DNA from: Thalassomonas actiniarum | GTDB taxonomy: Bacteria; Pseudomonadota; Gammaproteobacteria; Enterobacterales; Alteromonadaceae | DNA: 64,000 nt | Assembly: GCF_000948975.2 (NCBI RefSeq) | Contig: NZ_CP059735.1 | Location: 124,001 to 188,000 of the forward strand | Direction of reading: 5' to 3' | In this document: positions 36,634-48,033 of the stretch, in pieces | Position numbering within the stretch: position 1 is the stretch's first letter | How the letters are laid out: every line of letters begins with the position of its first letter | Notes under the pieces: generated by a model | Seen by the model: only the letters and a program-made list of their open reading frames with translations | Database searches by the model: none | What the model was told of the DNA's origin: nothing | Made by a program: the position numbers and the translations under genes

Positions 36634-37254
36634 ATGAAAAAAATGATCTTTTCACTTCTGTTAGGCTTAGGTCTAGTCAATAGCGCTTTAGCCCTTGAAG
36701 GCAATGCCGAAGCCGGTAAAGCCAAATCCGCAATGTGTGCCGCCTGTCACGGCGCCGACGGTAACAGCCCGGTACCTATTTATCCTAACCTGGCGGGACA
36801 AAGCGGTGCTTATATCGCCAAGCAACTGGCGGATTTTAAAACCGGCTCAGCCACCGGCGGCAAGCAAGGGCGAAACGATCCTGTGATGGCGGGTATGGTT
36901 GCGGCGTTATCCGAGCAGGATATGGCGGATTTAGGTGCTTTCTTTGCTGCGCAAACACCGGCTCCCGGCAAGGGCGCTGCCAATGCAGCGGGTAAGAAGT
37001 TGTATTTCGGCGGTCAGGCCAAACGCAAGATCACTGCCTGTGTTGCCTGCCACGGCGCTGACGGTAAAGGTATGGCAAGTGCAGGCTTCCCTGCCGTTGC
37101 CGGTCAGAACCTGGATTACCTGAAAGCTCAGTTGGTTAAGTTCCGCGAAGGTACCCGCGGCAACGATAATAACAGTGTGATGCGTAATATCGCCATGAGA
37201 CTTTCTGATGATGATATTGCGGCGATTTCCGAACATATGGCATCGCTTAAATAA
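36634..37254 (+). CDS. Diheme cytochrome c4
   Basis: A 206-residue periplasmic diheme cytochrome with a signal peptide (MIFSLLLGLGLVNSALA) and haem sites CAACH and CVACH. Distal methionine ligands are likely in the PVMAGM and SVMRNIAM segments. The length is normal for cytochrome c4 (about 190-210). It is the closest relative of the C-terminal half of the tetraheme protein just upstream. Cytochrome c4 genes beside engB/polA are a known arrangement in gammaproteobacteria. Confidence 0.93.
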   Translation: MKKMIFSLLLGLGLVNSALALEGNAEAGKAKSAMCAACHGADGNSPVPIYPNLAGQSGAYIAKQLADFKTGSATGGKQGRNDPVMAGMVAALSEQDMADLGAFFAAQTPAPGKGAANAAGKKLYFGGQAKRKITACVACHGADGKGMASAGFPAVAGQNLDYLKAQLVKFREGTRGNDNNSVMRNIAMRLSDDDIAAISEHMASLK

Positions 37255-37277
37255 GCTCATTTATCAAAGCAGATAAT

Positions 37278-37309
37278 AAAAACCAGCTAAGGTCTTAGCT
37301 GGTTTTTTT
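37278..37309 (+). terminator. Intrinsic terminator of cytochrome c4
   Basis: AAACCAGCTAAG / CTTAGCTGGTTT stem with a 2-nt GT centre, followed by T-run. Confidence 0.85.
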
Positions 37310-37311
37310 AT

Positions 37312-37436
37312 ACATGGAAGTATGTCGACCTGATCTTCAGATGGAGAGGGCTCCCGGCATAAGTTAAGTACCTACATCCTGCAGGCAATTCAGCGTGCTT
37401 GAGGATGAGCCGGAGCTGGATTTATATAAGGAAGCA
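37312..37436. repeat. Second copy of the cytochrome-downstream repeat
   Basis: This segment begins ACATGGAAGTATGT directly after the terminator, as at 36176. It contains the exact 23-bp match (37349-37371) to 36300-36322 and diverged versions of the GGATGAGCAGGAGCC module (37403 onward). It indicates that the 3' flank was duplicated along with the cytochrome gene. Confidence 0.65.
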
Positions 37437-37544
37437 ACGGAACGGTAGTATTAGGTTTCATCTTTTCTCAAGAAATTTTTGCCATTGGCATCAAGGGCTT
37501 CTTATCGTAAACTCAAGATAAAATCTTTTGCGGTAATATCCTGA

Positions 37545-38174
37545 ATGTCTGCCGAGCCAGTGAATTATGATCAGATGATCGCCTGCCCCCAATGTGACGG
37601 CTTGTCAACCAAGCCGTTATTAAAGGAAGGACAAAAGGCGGTTTGTAAAAGGTGTGGCGGTAAGGTGCTGGAACGAAAACGGGATCCCATCCGCAGAACC
37701 CTGGCGGTGGCGCTGGCGGGCTTGCTGTTACTGATCCCGGCAATGATTTTACCCTTGATCGGCGTCAGTGCCGTTGGCCTGTTTAACCAGGCGTCTTTAC
37801 TCGATTGTATTGCGATTCTGATCGCCAATGACTATTACCTGATTGCCATCAGTTTGACTATTTTTACCCTGGCGGTGCCGGTTATCCGCTTGTTGGCGGC
37901 GCTTTATATTTCCTGGTGCATCCGGATGAAGCGTATCACCCCGGCGCTGGTGCATTTTTTCCGCTCTTACCACCAGCTCGACAGCTGGACCATGTTGCAT
38001 GTGTTTTTATTGGGCATCATGGTGTCTATGTATAAGTTGGTGGCGCTGGCGGAATTATCCATCGGCCTGGGGCTGGTGGCTTTTATCCTGCTACTGATTT
38101 GCTCTACTTTGGTTTCTGTCACTTTAGATAAGCATTATATCTGGGAGCAGCTGGAGGCCGGTTGTGAATACTGA
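37545..38174 (+). CDS. PqiA/LetA-family inner-membrane protein, first module
   Basis: A 209-residue membrane protein corresponding to the N-terminal half of E. coli PqiA/LetA. It has a zinc ribbon (CPQC at residues 14-17, CKRC further on) and four hydrophobic helices. With the next gene it would make the inner-membrane partner of an MCE tunnel for phospholipid transport between membranes. Its stop overlaps the next GTG start by 11 bp, so it is coupled. Confidence 0.85.
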   Translation: MSAEPVNYDQMIACPQCDGLSTKPLLKEGQKAVCKRCGGKVLERKRDPIRRTLAVALAGLLLLIPAMILPLIGVSAVGLFNQASLLDCIAILIANDYYLIAISLTIFTLAVPVIRLLAALYISWCIRMKRITPALVHFFRSYHQLDSWTMLHVFLLGIMVSMYKLVALAELSIGLGLVAFILLLICSTLVSVTLDKHYIWEQLEAGCEY

Positions 38175-38793
38175 CGGCCCGGTAAAAACCGCCAGACAGG
38201 CGGGGCTGGGACAATGCCTGAAATGCCATAAGCTCAATGTGATCACCCATAAAAACCAGCGTTGCAGCTGCTGCCAGGCCAAGGTCTCGCTGCGTAAATA
38301 CCGGAGTCTGGAATATACGCTGGCCTGGACGATTGCCGCTATCATTGCTTTTTTTCCCGCCAACCTGTATCCGATCATGATTTTTACCTCCCTGGGCAGT
38401 CCAGAGGCGTCGACGATTTTATCGGGTATAGAAACTTTTATTCAGCTCGGCATGTATCCGGTGGCGCTGGTGGTGTTCATCGCCAGTTTTATTGTGCCCC
38501 TGGGCAAGATGCTGGGTTTGATCATCTTGATCATTACCGTGAAAAGCGGTTCCAAGGTCGATCCGAAACACAGGACCCAGCTTTATCATTTGGTGGAATT
38601 TCTTGGCCCCTGGTCGATGCTGGATGTCTTTGTGGTGGCCTTGATGGCGGCGGTGGTGAATTTAGGTTTTATTACCTCGATAGAGGCGGGGCCGGGCATC
38701 AGCTATTTTGCCCTGATGGTGATCTTTACTATGTTTGCCGCGGAGAGTTTTGACCCCCGGCTATTATGGGATAATCTCGATAATGACGACTGA
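38164..38793 (+). CDS. PqiA/LetA-family inner-membrane protein, second module
   Basis: A 209-residue protein matching the C-terminal half of PqiA/LetA, with its own zinc ribbon (CLKC and CSCC) and four helices. It starts at GTG 38164 inside the preceding gene and overlaps the MCE gene by 11 bp. The two PqiA modules are one polypeptide in E. coli but separate here. Both have full domains, so this is a genuine split rather than a frameshift artefact. Confidence 0.85.
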   Translation: MNTDGPVKTARQAGLGQCLKCHKLNVITHKNQRCSCCQAKVSLRKYRSLEYTLAWTIAAIIAFFPANLYPIMIFTSLGSPEASTILSGIETFIQLGMYPVALVVFIASFIVPLGKMLGLIILIITVKSGSKVDPKHRTQLYHLVEFLGPWSMLDVFVVALMAAVVNLGFITSIEAGPGISYFALMVIFTMFAAESFDPRLLWDNLDNDD

Positions 38794-41700
38794 ACAACAG
38801 CAAGAATCCAGTTTTGAAGTAAAGGAAAGAGAACGTATTTCCGCGGTCTGGCTGGTGCCGCTGATCGCCCTGATTTTCGGCGCCTGGTTATTGTTTAAGG
38901 CGATCTCCGAACGCGGCGTGTTTATTACGGTGCAGTTCGACAGCGCCATGGGCATAGTGGCGGGGAAAACCGAGGTGCGCTATAAGGGGCTTACTGCCGG
39001 TTTGGTAACGGGCATAGATGTTTCTGAAGACCTGCAAAGTGTCATAGTGGAAATTGAAATGATCAACAAATCCGCCCGCTCCCTGACCGACAAGGCCCTG
39101 TTCTGGTACGTCACCGCCGATGTTTCTGTACAGCGGGTCAGCGGCCTGGACACCCTGTTTTCCGGCAGTTATATTAATTTCCAGCCGGATATTAAAGAAG
39201 AAGGCAAAGAGCAGCGCCACTTTATCGGCCTGGATCAGCCGCCGGCCCAGAACCTGGCGGTGCCGGGTTTGCATATTACCCTGCAAACCGATTCCCTGGG
39301 TTCCCTGGCCCGGGACTCTTCGGTGACCTTCAGACAAATCAAGGTCGGTTATATTACCGGTTTTGATTATGATGACAGCAGCCAGCTGATAAACGTCAAT
39401 GCCTTTATCGAGCCTGAATATGCCCACCTGGTGAAGCAAAATTCACGTTTCTGGAATGCCAGCGGCATAGAAGCCAGTGCCTCGTTATCATCCGGGGTCA
39501 AGCTCAGAACCCAGTCGCTGGCCTCGATTATTTCCGGCGGGGTGGCGTTTGACGATCCCGCCCATGAAGCGCTTTTGTCTGAGGCAAAAAATGGCGATGA
39601 ATTTCCCCTGTACGCCAGTTTTCAATCGGCGGAACTGGCCCATGAAATTGAGCTGATCCTTAACTGGGACTCCGGCATAGATGTCGGCGCCGCTATCATG
39701 TACCAGGGCATTAACTTAGGAGTAGTGGACTCGGTTACCGACATAGATACCGAGCAAAGAAAGATCACCGCCAAGGCAAAAGTTGACCCCAGGATGGTCC
39801 CCTATCTGAAAGAACAAACGGCCCTGTATGTAGTCTCGCCGGAAGTGGACTTTAAAGGGGTCACCAATATTCAGACCGTGTTGCTGGGGCCGCATATCGG
39901 CATCCGTCCTTCTACCGAGGGCGAGCCGCGTTCGAGTTTTACCGTGTATAACCGCAAACCCGCCTATAACTACAGCGAGCCGGGACTACATCTGGTGTTG
40001 TCCGCCACTAATGTTGCCTCTATCCACGCCGGTACCGGCATCTTTTATAAGAAAAACCATGTCGGCAGTGTCCAGGGGGTCGAAGCCCTGGGGCCGGATG
40101 AATTTTTAGTGCATATTTTTATCAAGCCCGAATATCAGCATTATGTTGCCGCCGACAGTCGCTTCTGGAATGCCAGCGGCATGAAGATCAGCGGCGGTTT
40201 GCAGAAATTTGAAGTGAAAGCCCATTCGCTGCAAACCATGCTGGCGGGAGGCATCACCTTCGATAAGGGGCTGGGGAAAAACCAACAGCGGGTGAAAAAC
40301 GGCGATTTGTTTGCGTTATTTGCCGATGATGAAATCGCCAAACAAAGAGTGCTGTTTGAACTCAGCACGGCGCCGGTCAATGGCCTGAAAGCGCAAACCC
40401 GGATCATGTACCGGGGACAACAAATCGGCTCGGTACATGCTATCAACAGCCACCGGCAAGAGAGTATTCTTGAGGCGGGAATCTTGCCGGAATTCGAGTT
40501 TCTCTTACGGCAACACAGTCAATTCTGGCTGGCCAAACCCAGATTGAGCCTATCCGGGCTGACAGATACCGATGCCTTGTTTGGCGGTGCCTATATCAGT
40601 GTCAACCTGGGGCAGGGGGAGGAAAAAAGACACTTTACCCTGCTCGATAACCCACCGGAAAAACATGCCAGCCATACAGGTTTACAGTTAACCCTGACGG
40701 CGGATAATGCCCAGGTTGCCATGCCCGGCAGCCAGATCAGTTACTTGGGGATCACCGTCGGCCAGGTGGATAATGTCGCCTTGTCCGGGGATGAAAAAAG
40801 TGTCGACCTCCATATTTCCATTGATGAAGCGTATCGTCACCTGATCCGCGCCGACAGCCGCTTTTATAATGCCAGCGGTATTACCGTCAGCGGCAATCTC
40901 GGCAATTTTATCGTCAAAACCGAATCCATGGACAGTTTGTTAACCGGCGGTATCAGCTTTTATAACCCGCAAAGCCAAGTGACCAGCTTGCCCGTGGCGG
41001 AAGGGGATAATTTCACCCTGTATCATAATATCGAACATGCCAGATCTGCCGGCAGCACTATTGTTTTGCACTTTGACGATGTCAGTGCCTTAAAGGCGAA
41101 TATGAAGATCAAATATCATGATCAGCAGGTGGGGCTGACGGAGCGGGTGATTTTCGATAAAAACGGTTATGGCGCCAAAGTGATCGCGTTTTTAAATGAT
41201 GATGCCGCCAAGTTTACCCGTATTGGTGCCAAGTTCTGGCTCAGCAAACCTGAGCTTGGCCTGGTGGGGACCAAGCACCTGGATGCGATACTCGAGGGGG
41301 GCTTTATCAGTGCCTTGCCCGGGGATATCAATAAGGCGGTGAAAAACGAATTTACCGCGGAGCAAATGCCGCCTGTGGTTAAAGCTTTGCCTTATGGTTT
41401 AAATGTTGAGTTATCGGCCAGCCGTTTAGGTTCGGTCAGGGTGGGGGATCCCGTATTATACCGCCAGGTGAAAGTGGGCAAAGTGATCGGGGTTGATCTG
41501 GCTGCCAGCGGCGACAAGGTCAGTATCTTTATCAATATCCCGCAGCGTTACGCGCCGCTGGTCACGGCGCAAAGCAAATTCTGGAATGCCAGCGGCATCA
41601 CCTTGGAAGGCGGTGTTTTCTCCGGTGTCGATATTCGTTCAGAGTCTCTGGAAACCCTGCTTGCCGGCGGTATCGCTTTTGCTACGCCTGAGCCGGGAAG

Positions 41701-41821
41701 TAACGGCGGGGCAGAGGCCGTTGATAGCGGAAAAATCGGTGTTTTTACCTTATATGATAAAGTCCGGGATGAATGGCTTGAGTGGCGACCAAAACTCTTT
41801 TTACAGGAACTCAGCGAATAA
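38783..41821 (+). CDS. MCE-repeat tunnel protein (PqiB/LetB-like) with eight MCE domains
   Basis: A 1012-residue protein with one N-terminal TM helix (SAVWLVPLIALIFGAWLLF) and eight consecutive MCE domains (approximate residues 48-136, 160-258, 286-375, 400-498, 521-609, 632-730, 758-846 and 871-970). Even-numbered repeats open with GLxxxL and contain FWNASG/FYNASG. Odd ones lack this and end with a shorter pore-lining segment. E. coli LetB has seven MCE domains. Hexameric stacked rings form a periplasm-spanning lipid conduit. I use ATG 38783; the open frame extends 16 codons upstream into the PqiA gene. Confidence 0.9.
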   Translation: MTTEQQQESSFEVKERERISAVWLVPLIALIFGAWLLFKAISERGVFITVQFDSAMGIVAGKTEVRYKGLTAGLVTGIDVSEDLQSVIVEIEMINKSARSLTDKALFWYVTADVSVQRVSGLDTLFSGSYINFQPDIKEEGKEQRHFIGLDQPPAQNLAVPGLHITLQTDSLGSLARDSSVTFRQIKVGYITGFDYDDSSQLINVNAFIEPEYAHLVKQNSRFWNASGIEASASLSSGVKLRTQSLASIISGGVAFDDPAHEALLSEAKNGDEFPLYASFQSAELAHEIELILNWDSGIDVGAAIMYQGINLGVVDSVTDIDTEQRKITAKAKVDPRMVPYLKEQTALYVVSPEVDFKGVTNIQTVLLGPHIGIRPSTEGEPRSSFTVYNRKPAYNYSEPGLHLVLSATNVASIHAGTGIFYKKNHVGSVQGVEALGPDEFLVHIFIKPEYQHYVAADSRFWNASGMKISGGLQKFEVKAHSLQTMLAGGITFDKGLGKNQQRVKNGDLFALFADDEIAKQRVLFELSTAPVNGLKAQTRIMYRGQQIGSVHAINSHRQESILEAGILPEFEFLLRQHSQFWLAKPRLSLSGLTDTDALFGGAYISVNLGQGEEKRHFTLLDNPPEKHASHTGLQLTLTADNAQVAMPGSQISYLGITVGQVDNVALSGDEKSVDLHISIDEAYRHLIRADSRFYNASGITVSGNLGNFIVKTESMDSLLTGGISFYNPQSQVTSLPVAEGDNFTLYHNIEHARSAGSTIVLHFDDVSALKANMKIKYHDQQVGLTERVIFDKNGYGAKVIAFLNDDAAKFTRIGAKFWLSKPELGLVGTKHLDAILEGGFISALPGDINKAVKNEFTAEQMPPVVKALPYGLNVELSASRLGSVRVGDPVLYRQVKVGKVIGVDLAASGDKVSIFINIPQRYAPLVTAQSKFWNASGITLEGGVFSGVDIRSESLETLLAGGIAFATPEPGSNGGAEAVDSGKIGVFTLYDKVRDEWLEWRPKLFLQELSE

Positions 41822-41863
41822 TCCCTGATTAATATTTTAAAGGGGATTATTCGCTGAGGCAGG

Positions 41864-43393
41864 TTAACCCGCCATCAACTGCCGGAAACGGTTAACGGCC
41901 TGCTCCGGCTCGGCCGCCAGGGTGATGGCGGTAACTACGGCCATAGAGTCGACGCCGGTTTGCCAGACCTTGGCGGCCCGTTCCAGGTTGATGCCGCCGA
42001 TCGCCACCACGGGGATATCCGTGGCCAGGGCCAGTAACCGGGATAAATTATCCAACCCTTGTATCTGGCCGGTCATATCTTTGGTTTGGGTGGCAAAAAT
42101 GGCGCCTATTGCCAGATAAGAAGGCTTCAGCTGTTGTGCCCGTAAAAATTCATAACAGCCGTGGGTACTGATGCCCAGACGTAATCCCGATTCTTGTATT
42201 TGCGCCAGGTTGGCGCTGTGCAAGTCTTCCTGACCCAGATGCACACCATAAGCCCCGTGTTTAATGGCCAGTTGCCAGTGGTCATTGATAAACAGCCGGG
42301 TATTGTAGGACCTGGCCAGTTTGACCGCATCTATGATGATTTGCTCCAGCGTTGCCGGATCGGTATTTTTAATCCTGAGCTGAATGATTTCTAACCCCAG
42401 GGGCAGCAAGCGTTCGAGCCAGGCCAGGGAATCGATAACCGGGTAGAGACCGAGCTTTTTGTCGTCTTGCCGCCCTGTGCCTAAGGAGGCAAAAGGTGCT
42501 GTTAACTTTGTTTCTGCATCTGGGATAACCTTGGGAAAATATTCGGCTTCACGGGGCCAGCCCTGCTGTTCAAAAGCGCCGTAATAACTTTCTTCTCCCT
42601 GATAAACGCTTAACCCCTGGTTGATAAAGGCTTTAGTCAGGGTAAAGGCATCGCGTAGCAGGTAACCCTGGCTGATAAAGGCACCGAGGGCGCTGGCAAA
42701 GCTGCAGCCGCCGCCGTGGGAGTGGCTGGTGTGATAGCGATGGGAGCTTAACCGGTAGCTGATACTGTGCTCTGTTGCTTGCGGGATATAGTGAAACCCG
42801 GTATCCAGGCAATAATCATCACAAGTATGCTTCTGGCTGTGGCCCCCTTTAATAATGCAGGCCTTGGCGCCCAGCTGGCAAATAGCTGTCGCCAGCGCTT
42901 GCTCTGACGCCTGGCTGCTTAGACCCGTTAACGTCCGGGCTTCCTGCAAATTCGGGGTAATGATATCTACCAGGGTTAATAACGACAGTAACTCGGCCCG
43001 GGTGAGGGAAGATAAATAGCCGCCGACACTGGCCTGGCCCACGGGATCATAAATCACCGTCAGATCCGCTACCTGCTGTTTCAATTTGATCAGGGTCAGG
43101 CTCAACCAGTTCAGCTGATAGCTGTTGGCTACCTGGCCGATTTTAATGACATTAGGCGGTTTATCCGGCAGCAAGGCATCGACTTGTTGTTGTAAAACAT
43201 CAATATTGACCGGGTTGATGCTGAGCACTTGCTGTGAGTTCTGTACCGTATTGGCGGTAATTAAAGTGCAGACCTCCACTGCCAGGCTAAAGCCGGTTTT
43301 AATATCGGCGGCGATACCGGCGCCGCCGGAGCAGTCAGAGCCGGATATGGTCCACAGGACAGGTTTTTTCTTTGAAGTTGGCATTCGATTCAT
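41864..43393 (-). CDS. thiDE: Fused HMP-phosphate kinase / thiamine-phosphate synthase (ThiDE)
   Basis: A bifunctional thiamine enzyme. The N-terminal ThiD domain (TISGSDCSGGAGIAADIKTG; catalytic loop GGGCSFASALGAF) phosphorylates hydroxymethylpyrimidine phosphate. The C-terminal ThiE domain (LGLEIIQLRIKN, INDHWQLAIKHGAYGVHLGQ, VAIGGI) joins it to thiazole phosphate. I place the start at ATG 43393, preceded by GGGGG; an in-frame ATG at 43438 would add 15 residues. It is the last gene of the thiCOSG operon, 50-95 bp after thiG depending on the start. Confidence 0.92.
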   Translation of the reverse strand: MNRMPTSKKKPVLWTISGSDCSGGAGIAADIKTGFSLAVEVCTLITANTVQNSQQVLSINPVNIDVLQQQVDALLPDKPPNVIKIGQVANSYQLNWLSLTLIKLKQQVADLTVIYDPVGQASVGGYLSSLTRAELLSLLTLVDIITPNLQEARTLTGLSSQASEQALATAICQLGAKACIIKGGHSQKHTCDDYCLDTGFHYIPQATEHSISYRLSSHRYHTSHSHGGGCSFASALGAFISQGYLLRDAFTLTKAFINQGLSVYQGEESYYGAFEQQGWPREAEYFPKVIPDAETKLTAPFASLGTGRQDDKKLGLYPVIDSLAWLERLLPLGLEIIQLRIKNTDPATLEQIIIDAVKLARSYNTRLFINDHWQLAIKHGAYGVHLGQEDLHSANLAQIQESGLRLGISTHGCYEFLRAQQLKPSYLAIGAIFATQTKDMTGQIQGLDNLSRLLALATDIPVVAIGGINLERAAKVWQTGVDSMAVVTAITLAAEPEQAVNRFRQLMAG

Positions 43394-43488
43394 GTTATCG
43401 GGCCCCCGGAGTTGATTGCGCCGGAAGTGGCTGGCCATATGGGGAGCTTGTTGGTGGCCGGGAGTGCTTTGGAAAATATATCGTCATA

Positions 43489-44292
43489 TCACTGTCCTCC
43501 CGGCTGGTGCCAGAAGGGGGTATCTAAGGTCGGGGTACTCGGATGTGCGGTTTGCCTGGGTTGCATGATACCGGCGACATAAGCCTGGCTGCCGGCCTCT
43601 ATGCCCTGGGCAAAGGCCCGGGCCATTTGCACCGGGTTATCCGCCAGGGCGACGGCACTGTTGAGCAGGATAGCGTCATAACCCATTTCCATGGCTAAAC
43701 AGGCATCGGAGGGTTTGCCGATACCGGCATCTAAAATTAAGGTGGCATCCGGCAACCTTAAACGTATGGTTTCCAGGTTATAGGGATTCATTAAACCTTT
43801 GCCTGTGCCTATGGGGGAGGCCCAGGGCATGATCACCTGGCAGCCGAGGTCGTAAAGACGCTGGCATAATACCAGGTCGTCGGTGCAATAAGGCAGCACT
43901 TTAAAACCGTCCTGAAGTAAGGTTTCGGCGGCGCTTAGTAATTCAAACGGATCCGGCTGCAGGTTATAGTCGTCGCCAATTACTTCCAGTTTTATCCAGT
44001 CGGTGGCAAAAATTTCCCGGCTCATTTTTGCCAGAGTAACGGCTTCTTTGGCGGTTTTGCAACCGGCGGTATTGGGCAATAAAAAGCCCTTTGTCCGGGC
44101 AACGCATTCCCGGATATAACGCCAGATGGTTTCTCCCGCCAGCGCCGCCGGGTTTTGGCGTTTCAGTGACAGGGTAACCACCTGGGCACCGCTGGCGATA
44201 ATTGCCTGCTTCATCACCTCAGGCGAGGGATACAGGGCGCTGCCGATCAATAACCGGCTATTCAGTGGCTGATCATAAATAGTTAAAGACAT
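43489..44292 (-). CDS. thiG: Thiazole synthase ThiG
   Basis: A 267-residue TIM-barrel enzyme forming the thiazole ring from deoxyxylulose phosphate, dehydroglycine and ThiS-thiocarboxylate. It has the Schiff-base lysine in WIKLEVIGD, the phosphate loop [11 protein letters not shown] and [10 protein letters not shown]. It lies 23 bp after thiS. ThiO, encoded upstream, supplies the imine by oxidising glycine, as in aerobic bacteria. Confidence 0.95.
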   Translation of the reverse strand: MSLTIYDQPLNSRLLIGSALYPSPEVMKQAIIASGAQVVTLSLKRQNPAALAGETIWRYIRECVARTKGFLLPNTAGCKTAKEAVTLAKMSREIFATDWIKLEVIGDDYNLQPDPFELLSAAETLLQDGFKVLPYCTDDLVLCQRLYDLGCQVIMPWASPIGTGKGLMNPYNLETIRLRLPDATLILDAGIGKPSDACLAMEMGYDAILLNSAVALADNPVQMARAFAQGIEAGSQAYVAGIMQPRQTAHPSTPTLDTPFWHQPGGQ

Positions 44293-44315
44293 ATCTTGCT
44301 CGCTATTAAAATGGT

Positions 44316-44528
44316 TTATCCGCCCTGGATGGGAAATAACACATCAAGCCCGTCCCGGTGGCTTAATGTGGTGACCGGGTAATTTTCCCGGGCAAGGAAC
44401 TCGCCGTTTAAGGCGACGGCGAAAGAGGTTTTTTGCTGCTGTGGCGTTAAAAACAGTGCCAGGGCAGCTGTGACGCTGTGATCCTGTTCAAGTTCGAACA
44501 TCTGGCCGTTAATGGTGATTTTCATCAT
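44316..44528 (-). CDS. thiS: Sulfur-carrier protein ThiS
   Basis: A 70-residue ubiquitin-fold protein ending in the required Gly-Gly (FPIQGG), whose C-terminus becomes a thiocarboxylate. Start MMKITINGQ; the second Met may be used. It overlaps the 3' end of thiO by about 20 bp. No thiF adenylyltransferase is in this operon, so activation must come from a gene elsewhere. Confidence 0.93.
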   Translation of the reverse strand: MMKITINGQMFELEQDHSVTAALALFLTPQQQKTSFAVALNGEFLARENYPVTTLSHRDGLDVLFPIQGG

Positions 44529-45702
44529 AAACTCCTGTTGGCAGTAAATGTGAATAGGGAAGCTGACAGTCGGTGATAACCTGTTCTAACAGCTGTTGTG
44601 AAAAGCGGTTTTTTTTCGACAGGTTTGGTGTCAGGGCTGATACCAGCTCGTTAATTTGCTGCAAGACTACGGGGGCGATTAAAAAGCCGTGACGATATAA
44701 ACCGTTGACCTGCAATAACCTGGGGCGCAGCAGGATCTTCGGCTGGTTATCGGCAAAGGCGGGTCTGTGCCGGCTGATATGTTGCCGGATATTGGCTTCG
44801 GCAAAACCTGGGTGTACGCTGTAGGCGGCGCTGAGTAATTCCAGCGCCGAGCGCACCGTCATCGGCGAGTGATCTTCGCTTTCGATTTCGGTAGCGCCGA
44901 CCACATAATAGCCTTTGTTTTTTGGCGCGATATAGAGCTGATACCTGGGGTGCATTAATCTTACCGGACGGGAAATATTGACCTCGGGGGCGAACAGCTG
45001 GAACAGCTCGCCGCGCACGCCGCGTAAACTTTTGAGATCTGCGCCGCTGCTTTTGCCGGTTTTTTTCGCGCCAAAACCGCGGCAGTCGATCACCAAATCA
45101 TAACTTTGTCGCCGTTTTTCACCCGATTGCCGATATTCCAGGCCGGTACTGGCTTCCCCCGGGTATATGCCGGTGACTTCGCAGTTGCTGAGCCAGTTGA
45201 CCTGTTCGATTTCCAGTTGATGGCTTAAGGCCCTTAGCAAGCGGCGATTGCCGATTTGCCCTTCCTGCGGCAAATATAAGCCCTGGTGAAAACTTCTGCC
45301 CAGCTCAGGCTCCAATGCCGACAGGGCGCTGCGGTCCAGGCTTTGTAGCGGATGTTTGGGATAATGTTGCTGCAAATAACGTTTGAACCTGAGGTAATCC
45401 CCCTGATCTTGTGTATGGCTGACCAGCAAGGCCCCGGTTTGCTGAAAAAAAACCGGCTCGGCCAGGGTGTTGATAATACCCGGCCACAGTTTCAATGAGG
45501 TCAGGCCCATAGCGACGATATTGGCTTCACAGCCGATGGCCTCTCCCAAAGGCGTTAACAGGCCCGCCGCCGCATAGGCGGCGCTGTTATGGCCGGCTTT
45601 ATCGTCTTTATCAAACAGGCTGATCCGGTAACCCTGGCGCTGCAGGGTTAAAGCGGTTAACCGGCCGATAAGGCCGGCGCCGACTATGGCAATATTTGCC
45701 AT
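44509..45702 (-). CDS. thiO: Glycine oxidase ThiO
   Basis: A 397-residue FAD-dependent amine oxidase. N-terminal Rossmann motif IAIVGAGLIGRLTALTLQRQ, FDKDDKAG, and a C-terminal GLYRHGFLIAP that closes the FAD site. It oxidises glycine to iminoglyoxylate for ThiG, replacing the radical-SAM enzyme ThiH. It starts 9 bp after thiC. Confidence 0.92.
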   Translation of the reverse strand: MANIAIVGAGLIGRLTALTLQRQGYRISLFDKDDKAGHNSAAYAAAGLLTPLGEAIGCEANIVAMGLTSLKLWPGIINTLAEPVFFQQTGALLVSHTQDQGDYLRFKRYLQQHYPKHPLQSLDRSALSALEPELGRSFHQGLYLPQEGQIGNRRLLRALSHQLEIEQVNWLSNCEVTGIYPGEASTGLEYRQSGEKRRQSYDLVIDCRGFGAKKTGKSSGADLKSLRGVRGELFQLFAPEVNISRPVRLMHPRYQLYIAPKNKGYYVVGATEIESEDHSPMTVRSALELLSAAYSVHPGFAEANIRQHISRHRPAFADNQPKILLRPRLLQVNGLYRHGFLIAPVVLQQINELVSALTPNLSKKNRFSQQLLEQVITDCQLPYSHLLPTGVYDENHH

Positions 45703-45711
45703 GTCTTTCTC

Positions 45712-47661
<1,950 letters not shown>

Positions 47662-47787
47662 TCACCTGTTTAATAAAATTAAAAAACTGGCGGAGCTTTA
47701 AGGTGTGGAAAACAGCAACAGGCCAGATCTCTGGTGTTTGCTGTCAACGAGGAGCCGGTTTGCATTTTTGTTTTGGCAAACCACTCT

Positions 47788-47870
47788 CTTGTTCCCTTCG
47801 CAGATACTAATCTGATCAGGTTCTACGGATCCCGCTTATGCGATCTCAGCCCTTTTGGCACTCCGACAAG
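47788..47870 (-). promoter_or_regulatory. TPP riboswitch (THI element)
   Basis: On the minus strand the aptamer reads GGAGTGCC...GGGCTGAGATC...ACCTGATCAGATTAGTATCTG and GCGAAGGGAACAAG, with the P1 helix formed by ACAAG/CTTGT on the plus strand at its ends. The CTGAGA and CCTGATC cores that bind thiamine pyrophosphate are conserved. Downstream, GGTTTGC/GCAAACC (about 47758-47782) is a candidate expression-platform hairpin. It represses thiC-thiDE when TPP is abundant. Confidence 0.95.
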
Positions 47871-48033
47871 TCATCAGGTTAACGGTATTATCGTCAACCT
47901 GATTGAATTCTAACGTGAAGTTTAAAGGCTTGGCAAGTCCTGATATTTACCCTGTGGTCGTAAATGTCGCGCTTGGCTATTAAATGCCGGGCTGGTAACA
48001 TCTGAGGCGGAATTTTGATATTTTGTTGATAAT

